Shown: positions 21,001 through 26,929 of the stretch, in pieces
Position numbering within the stretch: the stretch's first letter is position 1
Layout: each line of letters opens with the position of its first letter
Assembly: GCF_025989125.1 (NCBI RefSeq)
Contig: NZ_JAPDNR010000001.1
Coordinates: 5,878,087-5,942,086 of the forward strand
Reading direction: 5' to 3'
DNA: 64,000 bases
Source: Chitinophaga nivalis
Lineage (GTDB): Bacteria; Bacteroidota; Bacteroidia; Chitinophagales; Chitinophagaceae
Program-made: the position numbers and the translations under genes
Notes under the pieces: model-generated
Databases searched by the model: none
The model's input: only the letters and a program-made list of their open reading frames with translations
Told to the model about the DNA's origin: nothing

Positions 21001-22084
21001 GAAGTGGCATATCGGCCAGCTGGCTAACCAGGCGACTGCGGAAATGACGATCACTGCTCAGGTAAATACAACCGGCAGTTATATTAATACCGCCGTTATT
21101 ACCGGCAATGAAACAGACCGCGTCAGCAATAACAACAGCAGTACGGTTACGCCGGTACCGGTTGCCCTGCATACCAATGACGATGCAGCCGCTACGGAAG
21201 AACCAGAGCCGGTTACTATTAATATCGTTAAGAATGATGTTTATGGTAATGGCGGGCATACCGTGGTCATTCAGGATCAGCCGCTGCATGGTACCGTTAC
21301 CGAAAATGGAGATGGTACGGTGACCTATACGCCACATGCAGGTTTTGGCGGTACCGATCACCTCACCTATTACCTCCGCGATCAATCCGGTTTCACCTCC
21401 AATGTATCCACCGTTACCATCGATGTGACCAAACGCCGGATAGATCTGGCCATTAAAAAGGTAATCCTTACACCACCGGCAGAAATTGCAGTGGGTAAAA
21501 ACATCACGTTTGAACTGACGGTTACCAACAACAGCGCTAAAGGCGCCAGCAAAGTAGTGGTGACTGATATCCTGGCCAATAACATTGGCGATACACAGAT
21601 TAAAACGGAAACGAATAATGGGCTGGCAGGTTATGACCCGGTAACGAAAACGATGACCTGGCACGTAGATACGCTGGCTCCCGGCCAGACAATCAAACTG
21701 CAACTCACCGCTAAACTGATCAGTGGCGGTACCATCAGCAATACTGCTACCGTGGCCTGCGGACAAGTGGACTCCCAGCCGGAGAACAACACCGCTACCG
21801 CTACCACGGCAGCTAATGGTCCGGATATATTTATACCTACGGCCTTCACGCCTAACGGCGATGGCATCAATGATAAGTTTGTCATCCTTGGTTTAGATAA
21901 ATATCCCGGATCAGTACTGATTGTATTTAACCGCTGGGGGAATGTGGTATATCGTTCGAACAATTACCTCAACAATTGGGATGGTTCCGGCCTTCATGAA
22001 GGTACCTACTATTATGAGCTGATTTGCCCAACTACTTCCAATGGTAAAACATCCTTAAAGGGTTGGGTACAATTAATCCGGTAA
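9062..22084 (+). CDS. Giant DUF11-repeat adhesin with gliding-motility C-terminal (T9SS type B) domain
   Basis: 4340 residues. A signal peptide (about 1-27, ending GVSAQ) is followed by roughly 34 DUF11-like domains of ~119 residues. Each has a DLxVxKTxD start, VTFTIxATNxGPSxAT, VxDxLPxGY, a GxWxIGDM segment and a GxYxNTATIxGxExDxNxxNNTS end. About seven diverged domains precede and a few follow a highly uniform central array of three alternating domain types. After domain 33 comes an Ig/cadherin-like module (about residues 4040-4120, VTYTPHAGFGGTDHLTYY), then a last DUF11 domain. The C-terminus (about 4255-4340) has IFIPTAFTPNGDGINDKF, FNRWGNVVY and GTYYYEL. These are hallmarks of the CHU_C/gliding-motility-associated type B T9SS sorting domain. 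The protein should be exported by T9SS and form a long surface fibre. A PorP/SprF-type partner follows 54 bp downstream. Confidence 0.92.
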   Translation: MTKKKLLAIKYCLTAWLLVLAIGVSAQSATYKNTTGVSGTPSLSGNQVSDISVTTYRFPAIGLALSASAPDLQADDSYNITYTYTLKNMGGLDLTNVHINSSFTSTFPNPMTYTITSVTGQGISTNSNFKGTDAQPLLTHTNATLTAGTTATVTVVVNLKNNGQYGTFNTQPEVAAQAGTSLLNDKSVNGKEPDANGNGSPVDDQSPTPVTLQRPDIAVVKTASTLTPYVGNNIVFTITVTNKGDGDAVNVTVTEAPGNGFTYVSNTVTTGTSYNNTSKIWTIDKLKSGESKTLTLTMKVNATGSYVNTATSIHPEDIVPTNNSYSVIVTPLPSADVQIVKTASKDSVNVRENVTYTLTASNNGPSDATTVVVTDVLPAGITPVLPLSGGLTYDNSTRTVTWNIGAMPAGATALVQTITATVTEDVPRTNFKNTANIKQHEYDPKTSNNSSTVTVVPKQYVDLEVKKSISVPSPLYPADQATFTITVSNIGTNNCYDANVSDVLQSGYLNGIATPSLGTFSNNTWKIGTLLKGQSATLIYKATVQPKGNYNNKATAYTTDNDIDLTNNEASIAPPVVTPRMDLKVAIAPGGTATAGNNYTFNITATNDGPSDATGVAVENVKLPTGYTFVSGVPSSGTYDPATGILYIGSLPAGAQVTLALTGTIKPDASAYSLTAHVYGTETEITLSNNTATSSPAIKQVTDLSITKTVDIATPDVGTNVTFTLTAKNNGPSKATSVKVTDALPSGYTFLSAATPTGTYTAPNWAIGQLNPNESVVLTITAKVNATGNYQNKATISGAETDNNTANNTASRSTTPVSVADVKVTKTIDITHPDAGSTVTFTITATNDGPSIAKAVTVTDLLQNGYGMVTAAVTTGTYTKQSGIWNIGDMTAGKSETLTIIVKVLGTGTYGNTATIATTTKDKNPGNNTATITPPTVKAITDLQIEKTADKTTADASAKVTFTLQATNKGASPATQVKVTDLLPSGFTFESTVPANASYNAGNGVWTIGNLDSGAVQTIQIIATVNPEGNYTNTATITGDEHDPNTTNNTSSVTVTRVAVTDLAVVKTVDNPTPDAGAIVTFTIKATNHGPSKATLVAVNDPLPNGYALISTTPAIDANGTWTIGDMDKDAVATLTVKAKVLATGNYTNTATIAGTETDRNTTNNTSTATPVPVPVADLRVVKIISNQQPDAGSSVTFTITATNDGPNTAIATTVNDKLLSGYAFKSATPSIGTYNAATGVWSLGDMVSGQQETLTIEADVLPTGDYNNTATVTSTIKDNNLTNNTATITTPQVRRVADLVIEKTADKTTADAGTKVVFTLKATNNGVNNATNVKVTDLLPDGFTFESILPAATAYNAATGIWTIGTLNSNASQTVTITATVNPEGNYTNTATIAGDEHDPNTANNTSSVTITRVAVTDLAVVKTVDNNTPDAGAVVNFTIKATNHGPSKATLVAVKDPLPNGYALISTTPAIDANGTWTIGDMDKDAVATLTVKAKVLATGNYTNTATIAGTETDRNTTNNTSTVTPVPVPVADLRIAKTISNQQPDAGSSVTFTITATNDGPNTAIATTVNDKLLSGYSFKSATPSIGTYVPATGVWSLGDMISGQQETLTIEADVLPTGDYNNTATVTSTVKDNNLTNNTATITTPQVRPVADLVIEKTADKTTADAGTKVVFTLKATNNGASNATNVKVTDLLPDGFTFESILPAATTYDAATGIWTIGTLNSNASQTVTITATVNPEGNYTNTATIAGDEHDPNTANNTSSVTITRVAVTDLAVLKTVDNPTPDAGAIVNFTIKATNHGPSKATQVVVNDPLPTGYALISTTPVINANGTWTIGDMDKDAVTTLTVKAKVLATGNYTNTATITGTETDRNTTNNTSTVTPVPVPVADLRVVKTISNQQPDAGSSVTFTITATNDGPNTAIATTVNDKLLSGYSFKSATPSIGTYVPATGVWSLGDMIAGQQETLTIEADVLPTGDYNNTATVTSTVKDNNLTNNTATITTPQVRPVADLVIEKTADKTTADAGAKVVFTLKASNNGASNATNVKVTDLLPAGFTFESILPAATTYDAATGIWTIGTLNSNASQTVTITATVNPEGSYINTATIAGDEHDPNTANNTSSVTVNRVAVTDLAVVKTVDNPTPDAGAIVTFTIKATNHGPSKATLVAVKDPLPNGYALISTTPAIDANGTWTIGDMDKDAVATLTVKAKVLATGNYTNTATITGTETDRNTINNTSTITPVPVPVADLRVVKTISNQQPDAGSSVTFTITATNDGPNTATATTVNDKLLSGYSFKSATPSIGTYNAATGVWSLGDMISGQQETLTIEADVLPTGDYNNTAAVTSTVKDNNLTNNTATITTPQVRPVADLVIEKTADKTTADAGSKVVFTLKASNNGASNATNVKVTDLLPTGFTFESILPAATAYNAATGIWTIGTLNSNASQTVTITATVNPEGSYTNTATIAGDEHDPNTANNTSSVTVTRVAVTDLEVLKTVDNPTPDAGAIVTFTIKATNHGPSKATQVVVNDPLPTGYALISTTPAINANGTWTIGDMDKDAVATLTVKAKVLATGNYANTATITGTETDRNTTNNTSTITPVPVPVADLRVVKTISNQQPDAGSSVTFTITATNDGPNTATATTVNDKLLSGYSFKSATPSKGTYNAATGLWSLGDMIAGQQETLTIEADVLPTGDYNNTATVTSTVKDINLTNNTATITTPQVRPIADLVIEKTVDKTTADAGAKVIFTLKASNNGASNATNVKVTDLLPTGFTFESILPAATTYDAATGIWTIGTLNSNASQTVTITATVNPEGNYTNTATIAGDEHDPNTTNNTSSVTVTRVAVTDLAVLKTVDNPTPDVGAIVNFTIKATNHGPSKATLVAVKDPLPTGYALISTTPAIDANGTWNIGDMDKDAVATLTVKAKVLATGNYANTATIAGLETDRNTTNNTSTVTPVPVPVADLRVVKTISNQQPDAGSNVTFTITATNDGPNTATATTVNDKLLSGYSFKSATPSKGTYNAATGVWSLGDMIAGQQETLTIEANVLPTGDYNNTATVTSTVKDINLTNNTATITTPQVRRVADLVITKTVDKTTADAGAKVVFTLKASNNGASNATNVKVTDLLPTGFTFESILPAATTYDAATGIWTIGTLNSNASQTVTITATVNPEGSYTNTATIAGDEHDPNTTNNTSSVTVNRVAVTDLAVVKTVDNPTPDAGAIVNFTIKASNHGPSKATQVVVNDPLPTGYALINTTPVIDANGTWTIGDMDKDAVATLTVKAKVLATGNYTNTATITGTETDRNTTNNTSTVTPVPVPVADLRVAKTISNQQPDAGSSVTFTITATNDGPNTATATTVNDKLLSGYSFKSATPSKGTYNAATGLWSLGDMIAGQQETLTIEADVLPTGDYNNTATVTSTVKDINLTNNTATITTPQVRRVADLVIEKTVDKTTADAGAKVVFTLKASNNGASNATNVKVTDLLPTGFTFESILPAATTYDAATGIWTIGTLNSNASQTVTITATVNPEGNYTNTATITGDEHDPNTANNTSSVTVNRVAVTDLAVVKTVDNPTPDAGAIVNFTIKATNHGPSKATLVAVKDPLPNGYALISTTPAIDANGTWTIGDMNKDAVATLTVKAKVLATGSYTNTATITGAETDRNTTNNTSTVIPVPVPVADLRVVKTIGSSTPDVNSQVTFTITATNGGPSDATGITVTDILQSGYHFDQAITATGAYNAATGKWNIGNLSNGQSATLQIKATVNPDGDYSNIAIIKGNEKDNHPTDNQSAITTPTPIPVADLQVTKTVDQSIPGTGDIVHFTITVKNNGASKATHVQVTDLLESGFTFRQATADKGSYTPQTGIWNIGTMQANETVVLQVSAQVNTTGSYTNTATVKGAEKDPATTNNSSTVIVKPTPVVDLHINKTVSNMTPIHGTAVSFTIKVGNNGPSDATGVTVTDILAAGYTFTSAKVTTGNYDVVSGKWHIGQLANQATAEMTITAQVNTTGSYINTAVITGNETDRVSNNNSSTVTPVPVALHTNDDAAATEEPEPVTINIVKNDVYGNGGHTVVIQDQPLHGTVTENGDGTVTYTPHAGFGGTDHLTYYLRDQSGFTSNVSTVTIDVTKRRIDLAIKKVILTPPAEIAVGKNITFELTVTNNSAKGASKVVVTDILANNIGDTQIKTETNNGLAGYDPVTKTMTWHVDTLAPGQTIKLQLTAKLISGGTISNTATVACGQVDSQPENNTATATTAANGPDIFIPTAFTPNGDGINDKFVILGLDKYPGSVLIVFNRWGNVVYRSNNYLNNWDGSGLHEGTYYYELICPTTSNGKTSLKGWVQLIR
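11875..20090 (+). repeat. Higher-order tandem repeat, exact 1071-bp period, inside the giant adhesin gene
   Basis: Three DUF11 domain types, A (DLVIEKTADKTTADAG), B (DLAVVKTVDNPTPDAG) and C (DLRVVKTISNQQPDAG), follow each other in fixed order A-B-C. The triplet recurs with a period of exactly 1071 bp (357 codons). For example, the CGTGTAGCCG that opens B is at 12230 and again at 13301. There are about seven full triplets plus a further A-B pair, then a diverged C. I see substitutions but no length change between copies. Boundaries are approximate. Confidence 0.93.
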
Positions 22085-22138
22085 TCAGGAAGAATGAAAT
22101 GAAGTGTCATACAAATATTAATACTGAAAAGAATACTA

Positions 22139-23107
22139 ATGAATAAAGTCCTATCTGTTCTAATCTTCATCCTGTGCGGAGTTTCCGTCTCCGCACAGCA
22201 GGACGCACAGTTTAGCCAGTACATGTTCAACGGCATATATGTGAACCCGGCCTATGCGGGATACAGAGAGCAATGGAATATTCATGCTTTCTACCGCAAC
22301 CAGTGGACCAACTATCCCGGTGCACCAAAAACCTTTTCCATAGCAGCAGAAGGTACTGCCAACAATGATCGCGTGGGGCTTGGATTACAAGTCATGAATG
22401 ATAAACTGGGCGCATCCAATACGACTTCTATGTACGCTACCTATGCCTATCGCATACCCGTAAACGAAGACGGATCTTCCAGACTGGCCCTGGGTATCAG
22501 TGCCGGATTTATGCAGCAACGACTGGATATTTCGCTGCTGACCACTTCTTCTTCCATTAGCGATCCGGCGCTGACAAACGGAGAAAATAACAGGACCTTA
22601 CCAGATGCCCGGTTTGGTATTTTTTATAACAGAGAAAGATTTTTTGCCGGTATTTCTGCCTCTAACCTGTTAACGCAGGCTTTTCAGAAATCATCTGCAT
22701 TGAAGGAATACCTGCCATTAAAACCGCACCTGTACTTCACCATGGGCGGTCTGATTCCGCTATCAGAAGAGCTGCTGTTAAAGCCTGGCCTGCTGATCAA
22801 GGAAGACCTCGCAGGCCCTACCAGCGTGGATCTGAATGCCTTTATCCTCATCAGCCAGAAACTGTGGCTGGGAGGTTCTTACCGATCTACCTATCTGCAT
22901 AAATCCAACCTGGAAACAGATCTGAAAAAACCGGCAGCCCTTGCGTTTATGGCAGAAATATTTGTCAATGAGAAACTCCGTTTAGGATATGCCTATGATA
23001 TGACTCTGAACAGTACCGTAGCGACCAAATATCCTACCCATGAGTTATCGATAGGCTATTTCTTCCAGCGAAGAAATGCCAGGATGATGTCTCCCCGCTA
23101 TTTCTAA
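22139..23107 (+). CDS. PorP/SprF family type IX secretion system membrane protein
   Basis: 322 residues with a signal peptide ending VSAQ (about 1-20). It is followed by the family signature QDAQFSQYMFNGIYVNPAYAG and an outer-membrane beta-barrel-like remainder with LGLQVMNDKLG and LGISAGFMQQRLDIS. The length is normal for PorP/SprF proteins. In this family, members encoded next to CHU_C-type adhesins are needed for export or surface attachment of that adhesin (SprF with SprB in Flavobacterium johnsoniae is the known example). Here the gene lies 54 bp after the giant DUF11 adhesin and 6 bp before the PorE-like gene. It is therefore very likely the dedicated partner of that adhesin rather than the general T9SS PorP. 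Confidence 0.93.
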   Translation: MNKVLSVLIFILCGVSVSAQQDAQFSQYMFNGIYVNPAYAGYREQWNIHAFYRNQWTNYPGAPKTFSIAAEGTANNDRVGLGLQVMNDKLGASNTTSMYATYAYRIPVNEDGSSRLALGISAGFMQQRLDISLLTTSSSISDPALTNGENNRTLPDARFGIFYNRERFFAGISASNLLTQAFQKSSALKEYLPLKPHLYFTMGGLIPLSEELLLKPGLLIKEDLAGPTSVDLNAFILISQKLWLGGSYRSTYLHKSNLETDLKKPAALAFMAEIFVNEKLRLGYAYDMTLNSTVATKYPTHELSIGYFFQRRNARMMSPRYF

Positions 23108-23113
23108 CCAGTA

Positions 23114-25093
23114 ATGTTGTATAAAATGATCGCATCAATAAAACGAATACCGCAACTATTACTGATACTGGCTGCCACCGGATATAGCCAGCAGACCAGC
23201 GCCCAGTATGCCTATACAGAAGCGCAGCAAGCCTATCAGCTGTACAACTTCGAAAAAGCTAAACCCCTGTTTGAAAAAGCTTATCATAAAAAAGCTACCG
23301 CAAAGGCGGCCAGGGGCGCTGCCGATAGTTATCGCCTCACCAAAGACTACAAACAGGCAGCTATCTGGTACGCTCATCTTTGGGAAACGAAGGAATTTAC
23401 GCCTGCCGATGAGCTGCATTACGCCGGTATTCTGATGAACAATCAACAATATGCCGCTGCACTGACGCACCTCGATCACTACCTCCAGATGAATCCGGAT
23501 AGCCGGCTGGCACAGCAGATGAAATCCGGCTGCCTGCTGGGCAATGCTCCGCTGGACATCGTGGTAAAAGGCGAACTGGAGAATATGGCAGCACTCAACT
23601 CCCCTTATTCCGACTGGAGCATTACAAAATTCAAGGAGCAATACATCTTCGCTTCTGATCGCCCGTACAAGGATATACGAAAATCAGGCTTCTTTGAACC
23701 CGAAGACATCAAGAAGAAAAAATATACCTGGACAGGCAATAGTTATTTGCATCTATATGAAACCAATGGCGACAGTACCCAGATCAAACCACTGGAGAAA
23801 CACAGCGTCAATGGCGACTACCATAGTTCCAATGCCACCTATAACGCCAACGGCACCACGCTGTTTATTGCGGTCACCACCCTGGAGAGACGCCCCTCTT
23901 CTGCGCTGGGAAAGGATTCCATCCTGACGATGCATATTGGTATCAAAGAAGTTACCCGTAATCAAAAAGAACAGTGGGCCCTCACGGCTCCGCTGCCCTT
24001 CAATGCTACCTTGCAATACGCTGTTGGTGATCCATGGATAAACCCTGGTGGTGATACCCTCTATTTTGTTGCCAATCAGGGCGCCGGACACCAGGGGGGA
24101 ACGGATATTTATTATGCGGTAAAAAATAACAATAATTGGTCTTCCCCCATCAATATGGGTGCGATCATCAATACGCCGGGTAATGAGCGGACTCCTTTCT
24201 TTGACAACACCGGGAATTTATTTTTTGCCAGTGATGGCCATCCCGGATTAGGCGGACTGGATATCTTTAAAGCCGTTAACAAAAATGAGCAATGGCATAT
24301 TTCCCATGCCGGGATACCGATCAATAGTAGTCACGACGATTTCGCAGCGGCTATCCTGGATAGCGCTTTATACTTCGCCTCTAACCGGGAGGGAGGTAAA
24401 GGCAGTGATGATATCTATCGTTTTGTTCCGGCACCGGCGCCCGTACCTCCCCGCCCACCGGTTTTTGTTATCAGCGGTATCGTAACTGATCGTGTCACTC
24501 ATCAGCCGTTACCGGGTGTACAGGTAACGCTCCTGAACCATGTGACCGATCAGGTGATCAAAGTCACGACCAACGATGACGGCTATTATACCTCACCGGT
24601 AGATAGTGGCAGATATGACATGAGCTACCTCAAATCCCGGTATATCACCATTCCCAAAGACACGGTATCCGTACAGGGATATACCAGCGATGTCACTATT
24701 CACCGGGATCAGCAAATGGATCAGCCACAGCTGCATAAACCTATCCGGATAGATAACATCTACTTTGATCTGGGTAAAGCGGATATACGTCCGGATGCCG
24801 CTAAGGAACTGGATAAACTGGTCACCATACTAACAGATAATCCTACCTGGGAAATTGAGTTGAGTGCGCATACGGATGCACGGGCCAATGATGCTTTTAA
24901 TATGACTTTGTCAAAGCGTCGGGCAACCGCTACGGTCGCTTACCTGGTCAGTAAAGGTATTAAGGCAGGCAGGCTGACGGCCAAAGGCTACGGTGAAACC
25001 AAACTGTTAAACAAATGCGCCAATGGTGTAAAATGCACGGAAGCGGAGCATCTGCGCAACAGACGCCTTGAGTTTATGATCCTGAAGTCCTAA
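23114..25093 (+). CDS. PorE-like protein: TPR, propeller repeats, carboxypeptidase-regulatory-like and OmpA domains
   Basis: 659 residues; an internal ATG at 23126 (MIASIKRIPQ) is an equally good start. Order of parts: signal peptide to about residue 30 (QQTSAQ); TPR-like helical repeats about 32-145; a PD40/WD40-like propeller region about 160-440, with SDRPYKDIRKSGF, FASDGHPGLGGLDIF and FASNREGGKGSDDIY; a carboxypeptidase-regulatory-like fold about 452-530 (ISGIVTDRVTHQPLPGVQV); and an OmpA peptidoglycan-binding domain about 545-659 (IYFDLGKADIRPDAAKELDKL, then LSAHTDARAND). This is the domain order of PorE, which ties the T9SS to peptidoglycan. No lipobox cysteine is evident, unlike the PorE lipoprotein. 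It is the last gene of the operon, before a strong terminator. Confidence 0.88.
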   Translation: MLYKMIASIKRIPQLLLILAATGYSQQTSAQYAYTEAQQAYQLYNFEKAKPLFEKAYHKKATAKAARGAADSYRLTKDYKQAAIWYAHLWETKEFTPADELHYAGILMNNQQYAAALTHLDHYLQMNPDSRLAQQMKSGCLLGNAPLDIVVKGELENMAALNSPYSDWSITKFKEQYIFASDRPYKDIRKSGFFEPEDIKKKKYTWTGNSYLHLYETNGDSTQIKPLEKHSVNGDYHSSNATYNANGTTLFIAVTTLERRPSSALGKDSILTMHIGIKEVTRNQKEQWALTAPLPFNATLQYAVGDPWINPGGDTLYFVANQGAGHQGGTDIYYAVKNNNNWSSPINMGAIINTPGNERTPFFDNTGNLFFASDGHPGLGGLDIFKAVNKNEQWHISHAGIPINSSHDDFAAAILDSALYFASNREGGKGSDDIYRFVPAPAPVPPRPPVFVISGIVTDRVTHQPLPGVQVTLLNHVTDQVIKVTTNDDGYYTSPVDSGRYDMSYLKSRYITIPKDTVSVQGYTSDVTIHRDQQMDQPQLHKPIRIDNIYFDLGKADIRPDAAKELDKLVTILTDNPTWEIELSAHTDARANDAFNMTLSKRRATATVAYLVSKGIKAGRLTAKGYGETKLLNKCANGVKCTEAEHLRNRRLEFMILKS

Positions 25094-25117
25094 GTACCAT
25101 CCCCTATACCTCCAACA

Positions 25118-25152
25118 AACGGCGCTACCGCGAGGTGGCGCCGTTATTTTTA
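25118..25152 (+). terminator. Rho-independent terminator of the adhesin operon
   Basis: A 12-bp stem (25118-25129 with 25134-25145, one T-G wobble) and a GCGA loop are followed by ATTTTTA. It lies 25 bases after the PorE-like stop codon. Confidence 0.85.
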
Positions 25153-25197
25153 AAGGGTATTATACTTGCTTAACACGTCCTATCTCCCACTTGCGCA

Positions 25198-26724
25198 TTA
25201 TTCAGCAGTAGCATGTATCACCTCCAATGCCCGCAGTAGATCCACATCTTTTTGGGTGACGATATCCATGGGCGTGTATGCGACCACGTGATCTGGTAGG
25301 ATGCCATGTCCATACGTGGCTGGCCGGAATACCGATACCACCCGCAATAACGGGAAGCTGATCACGACACGGGTATGCGGTAACGTTAACGCCTGTATGC
25401 TGCCACCGCTGCAACCTTCCGCGCCACCGGCTGTCTCCCGTCCGATAAAAAGAGCGCCTTTGCAGTTTTGCCGGATAGCCGCCGCTGTATGGGCGCCGGA
25501 CGAAAAGGTAGCGCCGTCAATTAATACAATCAGCTTACCTTTGAAATGATCTTCCTTATCCAAATCAGTCTTACCCAATAAATTACCAAAAGCCGGTTGA
25601 AATGCCATCTGATAACAACCCGCTTTTTTTATGCCCGTTGGTTGAAAACTTTGGAAGAAACTGGCAGTGCCGGCGGTATCAAAATAAGGTGTAAAAGCGG
25701 TCTTACCCGGATTGGGCACCCTGGCCCACAGGTCGCCTACCATCTGGAAAGGGGCATCAGCCAGATAGGTCAGCAATTTTGCCGCTATTCTGATATCCCC
25801 TCCGGTATTATGTCTTAGATCGATGATCAGGGTTTTGATGCCTTTTTCATGTATCTCCTTAAATGCCTTTTTGAAAATCAGGGTATCCTCATATTGGTAG
25901 CTATGCACTTCAAAACAGGCTACCGCTGCATTTTTCAAAAAACGTAATGGCAAGTATCCGGTATTAACAGAACTGCTCCAGTTGGTATAATTATCAAATG
26001 TCTTTATGCTTTCCGCCTGTGGCGCTGTAGCGGGTAACGTATCTGCATCCAACGTTTGTTCCATACCATCCGCTGTTCTTAACAACATATGGTATGGAGG
26101 TTTCCATCGGTAATATTTATTACAGGCATCTTCAAAACCATCATACTCACTCAAAAACAGTTCTTTGAATGTCTGATTATTGCCATCAGCCGCATAGAGA
26201 TCTCCACCATGTTGAATGATATCCTTAACCGGTACATCATTTATCCGCAACAACTCGTCTCCGGTTTGCAGGGTGGTTAGCTGATGAGTAGTCACCCATG
26301 CCCTGCCGTTTTGCACCAACACCTGGAAAGGCAATCGTGGCAGCCTGTCTGCGGCGGTTGGTTTATAATGGACGGAATGCCTTACCTGCGTATGCCCGCA
26401 CTTCAACGCGCTCACCAAAGGGTACATAGCAGTCATAAATTCGTCTTCCCGCATAGGCCGGCATATACGCTGTACAGTTGCATGGTAGCGCAGCCACATA
26501 CTATCTTCAGTGGTATACAAACCATAGGCTGGATGCATGGTGTTGAAAGCCGCCCATAAAATGGCCAGGTCTTGCTGCATCTCCTTTACTGACAACAATG
26601 GCCGGTGGGTTACTGCTGTTGCAGTTGTTTTGCTTTGTGCATGTCCATCACCAACTGCTAACCCAGCCAACAGGAGGAGTACTATAAAAAGTGATGGCAG
26701 CAATTGCCGGTACGTTGCGTTCAT
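25198..26724 (-). CDS. S41 family (C-terminal-processing) peptidase-like protein
   Basis: 508 residues with a signal peptide (about 1-30, GDGHAQ), so it acts in the periplasm or outside. A PDZ-like element, LQTGDELLRINDVPVKDII, lies near residue 155. The S41 core follows: IKTLIIDLRHNTGGDI, then LIVLIDGATFSSGAHTAAAI, where the Ser of the FSSGAH segment is the expected nucleophile. The usual downstream Lys in a GxxTxGKG context is not evident; the equivalent stretch reads GRETAGGAEG. Activity could therefore use another arrangement or be altered. The gene stands alone, convergent with the adhesin operon. A second S41 gene is at 46720-48153. Confidence 0.85.
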   Translation of the reverse strand: MNATYRQLLPSLFIVLLLLAGLAVGDGHAQSKTTATAVTHRPLLSVKEMQQDLAILWAAFNTMHPAYGLYTTEDSMWLRYHATVQRICRPMREDEFMTAMYPLVSALKCGHTQVRHSVHYKPTAADRLPRLPFQVLVQNGRAWVTTHQLTTLQTGDELLRINDVPVKDIIQHGGDLYAADGNNQTFKELFLSEYDGFEDACNKYYRWKPPYHMLLRTADGMEQTLDADTLPATAPQAESIKTFDNYTNWSSSVNTGYLPLRFLKNAAVACFEVHSYQYEDTLIFKKAFKEIHEKGIKTLIIDLRHNTGGDIRIAAKLLTYLADAPFQMVGDLWARVPNPGKTAFTPYFDTAGTASFFQSFQPTGIKKAGCYQMAFQPAFGNLLGKTDLDKEDHFKGKLIVLIDGATFSSGAHTAAAIRQNCKGALFIGRETAGGAEGCSGGSIQALTLPHTRVVISFPLLRVVSVFRPATYGHGILPDHVVAYTPMDIVTQKDVDLLRALEVIHATAE

Positions 26725-26862
26725 AGTTGTTCTGGCCCCTAAGCGTTTTTAAACCTGATTCAGGCGGCTATACGCAGCCACTTTTGACAGGTAGTTTCAA
26801 ACGCTTTGTTTTTTTATGTTGACGTATATGCAGGTGCATACCTACAACAAAATAATACATTC

Positions 26863-26900
26863 TGCATAAAAAAGTTCAGGAAACAGCGGGCTGTTTCCTG
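26863..26900 (-). terminator. Terminator downstream of the LamG-like T9SS cargo gene
   Basis: Perfect 10-bp stem CAGGAAACAG/CTGTTTCCTG (26877-26886 with 26891-26900), followed on the minus strand by AACTTTTTTA. It lies 30 bases after the stop codon at 26930. Confidence 0.8.
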
Positions 26901-26929
26901 AAAGGGGATTCCGTATGTTTTACCCGGGA

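Noticed and set aside
20456..21766. A 436-codon open frame antisense to the giant adhesin, and many similar antisense frames at 1071-bp spacing
   Set aside because: These are mirror frames of the repeat codons (Gly/Tyr/Ile/Arg-rich, no domain, no start signals); their regular spacing only reflects the 1071-bp period.
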